Source of the DNA: Burkholderia sp. OK233
Lineage (GTDB): Bacteria; Pseudomonadota; Gammaproteobacteria; Burkholderiales; Burkholderiaceae
Direction: 5' to 3'
Assembly: GCF_900230185.1 (NCBI RefSeq)
Contig: NZ_OCSR01000002.1
Location: forward strand, 558,001-622,000
DNA: 64,000 nt
Below the pieces are notes generated by a model. It did not search any database. It worked only from the letters and a program-made list of their open reading frames with translations, and was not told the origin of the DNA. Below, piece after piece: positions 61,714 to 64,000 of the stretch (position 1 is its first letter; every line of letters begins with the position of its first letter). Made by a program: the position numbers and the translations under genes.

Positions 61714-62832
61714 TCAGAACCTGGCGAGGAATTCCGAAACCTTCGCCAGTCCCGTTTCAAGTACGTTCCGGTTGTTCGCATACCCGATACGCACGTAGCC
61801 TTCCATGTCGAGCGCGCTGCCCGGTGTGAACATCACACCGGTTTGCTCGATGAGCTCCGTGCAAAATTGCAGGGATGAAATCGGCAGGTCGAACTTCAGG
61901 AGTGCAGTCGTTCCCGACTTCGGCTTGATATACGAAATGGCCGGCTCCTTCGCAACCCATGCGTCCAGAATCGCCAGATTGGTACGCACGATATCGTGGT
62001 TGCGGGCAAGAATCGCCGCACGGTTCTCGAGCGCGATTGAAGCAAAATGATCGTCGATCATGCCGACGCTGATCGTGTTGTAGTCGCGATGAATCGCAAC
62101 AGCGTGAATCAGATCCTTCGGGCCGGCGATCCAACCGAGCCGCAGGCCGGCAAGCGAGTACGTTTTGGACATACTGCCCGTACTGATGCCGCGCTCATAC
62201 ACATCGGCAATCGAAGCCGTATAGCCCGTGCCATCCTGATCCGTGCCGCGATAGACCTCGTCGCAAAGCACATAAGCGCCACACGAACGCGCGATGTCCC
62301 CGATCTCGGTCAGAAACGCCTCATCCATCAGCGAGCCGGTGGGGTTGTTCGGATTGTTGATTGCGATGAGTCTGGTTTTGTCGTTGACGAGACTGCGGAG
62401 TTCGGCAAGATCCGGAAGAAAGCCGTTCTCCTCACGCAGCTTCAGAATCCGCACGTCTGCACCATAGCTCTCGGGGATCGAATAATGCTGCTGATACGTG
62501 GGCAGCACCGAGATCACCGTGTCGCCGGGTTCGACCAGGGTCTGATACACCAGCGCATTACCCCCGATCGCGCCGTGCGTGACGATCAGATTGGCAGGCA
62601 ACTGGCGCGCGTACATCGACGAAATCGCTTCACGGAGTCGCATCGAGCCCTCGATAGCGCCATACGTGAGTTTGAGCGGCCGTAGCTCGTCGAGAATGCT
62701 GTCCTGCTTGCCTGCGAGCGTGAGCAACTCGTCCATGGTCAGTGACTCGACACAGGTTTCAGCCAGGTTGTAAGTGCATTGAGTCTCGTAGAGATCCATC
62801 CAGCGCTCGACGCCGAAGTCCTTGATCTTCAT
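61714..62832 (-). CDS. PLP-dependent class I/II aminotransferase
   Basis: A 372-residue fold-type I aminotransferase. PLP Lys lies in TGSMSKTYSLAGLRLGW, the phosphate-binding NNPNNPTG and cofactor Asp/Tyr DEVYRG are intact, and the C-terminal Arg is in YVRIGYANN. The N-terminal MKIKDFGVERWMDLYETQC is typical of the group often named capreomycidine synthase-like. AAGGAG precedes the start. It lies next to a FAD-dependent amino acid oxidoreductase on the same strand (80 bp downstream of it), suggesting shared amino acid catabolism. Substrate not evident. Confidence 0.87.
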   Translation of the reverse strand: MKIKDFGVERWMDLYETQCTYNLAETCVESLTMDELLTLAGKQDSILDELRPLKLTYGAIEGSMRLREAISSMYARQLPANLIVTHGAIGGNALVYQTLVEPGDTVISVLPTYQQHYSIPESYGADVRILKLREENGFLPDLAELRSLVNDKTRLIAINNPNNPTGSLMDEAFLTEIGDIARSCGAYVLCDEVYRGTDQDGTGYTASIADVYERGISTGSMSKTYSLAGLRLGWIAGPKDLIHAVAIHRDYNTISVGMIDDHFASIALENRAAILARNHDIVRTNLAILDAWVAKEPAISYIKPKSGTTALLKFDLPISSLQFCTELIEQTGVMFTPGSALDMEGYVRIGYANNRNVLETGLAKVSEFLARF

Positions 62833-62912
62833 TTCACTCTCCTTCGCAATTCGTTACGCAATGATATTCGTGACGCAGTGACCTATCGACGAAGCGAGTC
62901 CGCCACGGCCCT

Positions 62913-64000
62913 CTATCGGAATCGCTCGGGACGGAACGGATGGGGATCGATAAAAGGCTCGCCGCCCGTCATCATTTCCGCGAGCAAACGGCCTGTTACG
63001 GGGCCAAGCGTCAATCCGTGGTGGTTATGCCCGAACGAGAACCACAGCCCTCGATGGCGAGGCGCGCGCCCGATGACAGGCCGCATGTCGGGCGTACACG
63101 GCCGCAACCCGAGCCATGGCGCGTCGTCCAGGCGGCGGCCCAGACCGAATATCGGCCGGGCAACGGCTTCCGCGCGTTCCAGTTGAACGCCCGTCGGGGG
63201 CGCATCGCGTCGGGCGATTTCCACGCCGGTAGTCAGCCGCAGGCGACCTTGCATGGGTGCGACCACATACCCTTGTTCCGTGTCGACCAGCGGTATCGAG
63301 AGCATCGATTTCGTGGCCTCGTAGTGCATGTGGTAGCCGCGCTTTGCCCGTAGCGGTATCCGATATCCGAGCGGCTCAAAGACCTTGTCGGACCAAGGGC
63401 CGAGCGCCACGACCACCTCTTTGGCACTGATCCTGCCTTGCGATGTCTGAACCGTCCATGCATCGGCTTCCTGACGCACCGTGACCGCCTCGCCGGTAAG
63501 CAACGCGCCGCCGCCCTCCTCAAACAGTCGCGCATAGCCCTTCGTCAGCGCACCCGGATTGGAGATGCTCTTCGGGTCCTGCCAATGCAATGCGCCGCTA
63601 AAACCCGGCGCTATACCGGGTTCGCGTGCCACCAGTGCATCGGCATCGCACGGCACCACGCGCAGTCCGTATGTCCTCGCCGTGACTTCGGCGGCTGATG
63701 CCTGCCGCTCATATTCCGAGCGCGTACGGAATGCTTCGAGCCAGCCGCCGTCATGCGCGAGGTTTCGGAGGCCGGCACGCTCGATCAGCGCGTCGTGCTC
63801 GGCGACGCTCCGCCGGATCAACGGCAACATGTCGCGCGCGGCAGCTTCGAGCCGCTCGGGAGACGACTCCCACCAGAATCGCGCGAGCCACGTCGCGAAA
63901 GACGGCAGCGCCTTGTAGTCCCAGTAAAGATCGGTCGACCGATTACGCAGGTAGCGTAGCAGCGTGCCGAGATCGCGCGGAAAGCCGTAAGGAACCACCG
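62913..64000 (-). CDS. FAD-dependent D-amino acid dehydrogenase-like protein, N-terminus outside the window
   Basis: The last ~362 residues of a DadA-like flavoprotein; its reading frame is open to the window edge, so the FAD-binding Rossmann motif lies beyond. Visible parts are GFSGALHWQDPKSISNPGALTKGYARLFEEGG, the middle ALGPWSDKV, RGYHMHYE, and the C-terminal TPDMRPVIGRAPRHRGLWFSFGHNHHGLTLGP (in two turns), which is the substrate/cofactor signature of the family. A paralogue in the hydroxyproline island (36462) shares the same layout. Confidence 0.85.
   Translation of the reverse strand, partial: VVPYGFPRDLGTLLRYLRNRSTDLYWDYKALPSFATWLARFWWESSPERLEAAARDMLPLIRRSVAEHDALIERAGLRNLAHDGGWLEAFRTRSEYERQASAAEVTARTYGLRVVPCDADALVAREPGIAPGFSGALHWQDPKSISNPGALTKGYARLFEEGGGALLTGEAVTVRQEADAWTVQTSQGRISAKEVVVALGPWSDKVFEPLGYRIPLRAKRGYHMHYEATKSMLSIPLVDTEQGYVVAPMQGRLRLTTGVEIARRDAPPTGVQLERAEAVARPIFGLGRRLDDAPWLGLRPCTPDMRPVIGRAPRHRGLWFSFGHNHHGLTLGPVTGRLLAEMMTGGEPFIDPHPFRPERFR

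Overview
The window is GC-rich, tightly packed chromosomal DNA from a proteobacterium, most likely Burkholderia sensu lato (Paraburkholderia/Burkholderia/Caballeronia). The indicators are two Burkholderia-type 16-strand porins, a DUF4148 protein, a divergent dgdR-dgdA pair whose product keeps the residue numbering of the Burkholderia cepacia dialkylglycine decarboxylase, and many LysR, GntR and MHS-family genes. No rRNA, tRNA, CRISPR array or IS element was recognised.

Region 1 (1-8.9 kb): the end of an AraC regulator, a small His-rich exported protein, a periplasmic binding protein translationally coupled to a PAS/HisKA_3 histidine kinase, and a peroxide-stress locus of two tandem Ohr proteins, a small exported protein and a one-Cys OhrR repressor. 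The same operator, TGCGAT-N3-ATCGCA, stands before both ohr genes and ohrR. A LysR regulator diverges from a quinone-reductase-like enzyme.

Region 2 (9-25.5 kb): a two-partner secretion operon (TpsB, TpsA, FecR-domain protein), a lipoprotein with a SnoaL/association-type fold, a porin, a DUF4148 protein without a signal peptide, a Ser/Thr-rich protein, an isochorismatase-like protein lacking its nucleophile, hydrolases, and an operon of DUF805, a FAD oxidase-methyltransferase fusion and an exported protein of unknown function.

Region 3 (25.8-44.5 kb): a large hydroxyproline catabolic island. The trans-4-hydroxyproline route is complete: 2-epimerase, FAD-dependent D-hydroxyproline dehydrogenase, two paralogous pyrroline-4-hydroxy-2-carboxylate deaminases and ketoglutarate semialdehyde dehydrogenase. 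The cis-3-hydroxyproline route is also present: two-subunit aconitase-X dehydratase and a pyrroline-2-carboxylate reductase. A prolidase-like amidohydrolase, a periplasmic binding protein without permease, a porin, an intact MFS transporter, an internally deleted MFS transporter, a GAF protein, a cupin and a GntR/FCD regulator complete it. Nine copies of a short operator (YTGKATCCAA) stand at its promoters, which makes the island one regulon.

Region 4 (44.6-45.9 kb): a NYN/PIN-like nuclease gene split after codon 5 by an 820-nt group II intron without its own reverse transcriptase. The exon boundary, the GTGCG start, a 7-bp EBS1/IBS1 pairing, domain V, a bulged branch-point A and the AT end all agree, and removing the intron restores one open frame.

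Region 5 (46-64 kb): a VOC protein, dgdR/dgdA, a LysR-MHS transporter-M20 amidohydrolase set, a seven-bladed lactonase, a chemoreceptor, a TetR regulator with two matching operators before itself and an SDR-MDR pair, a divergent MurA paralogue, an epoxide-hydrolase-like enzyme, a PLP aminotransferase and the C-terminal part of a FAD-dependent amino acid oxidoreductase that runs off the window.
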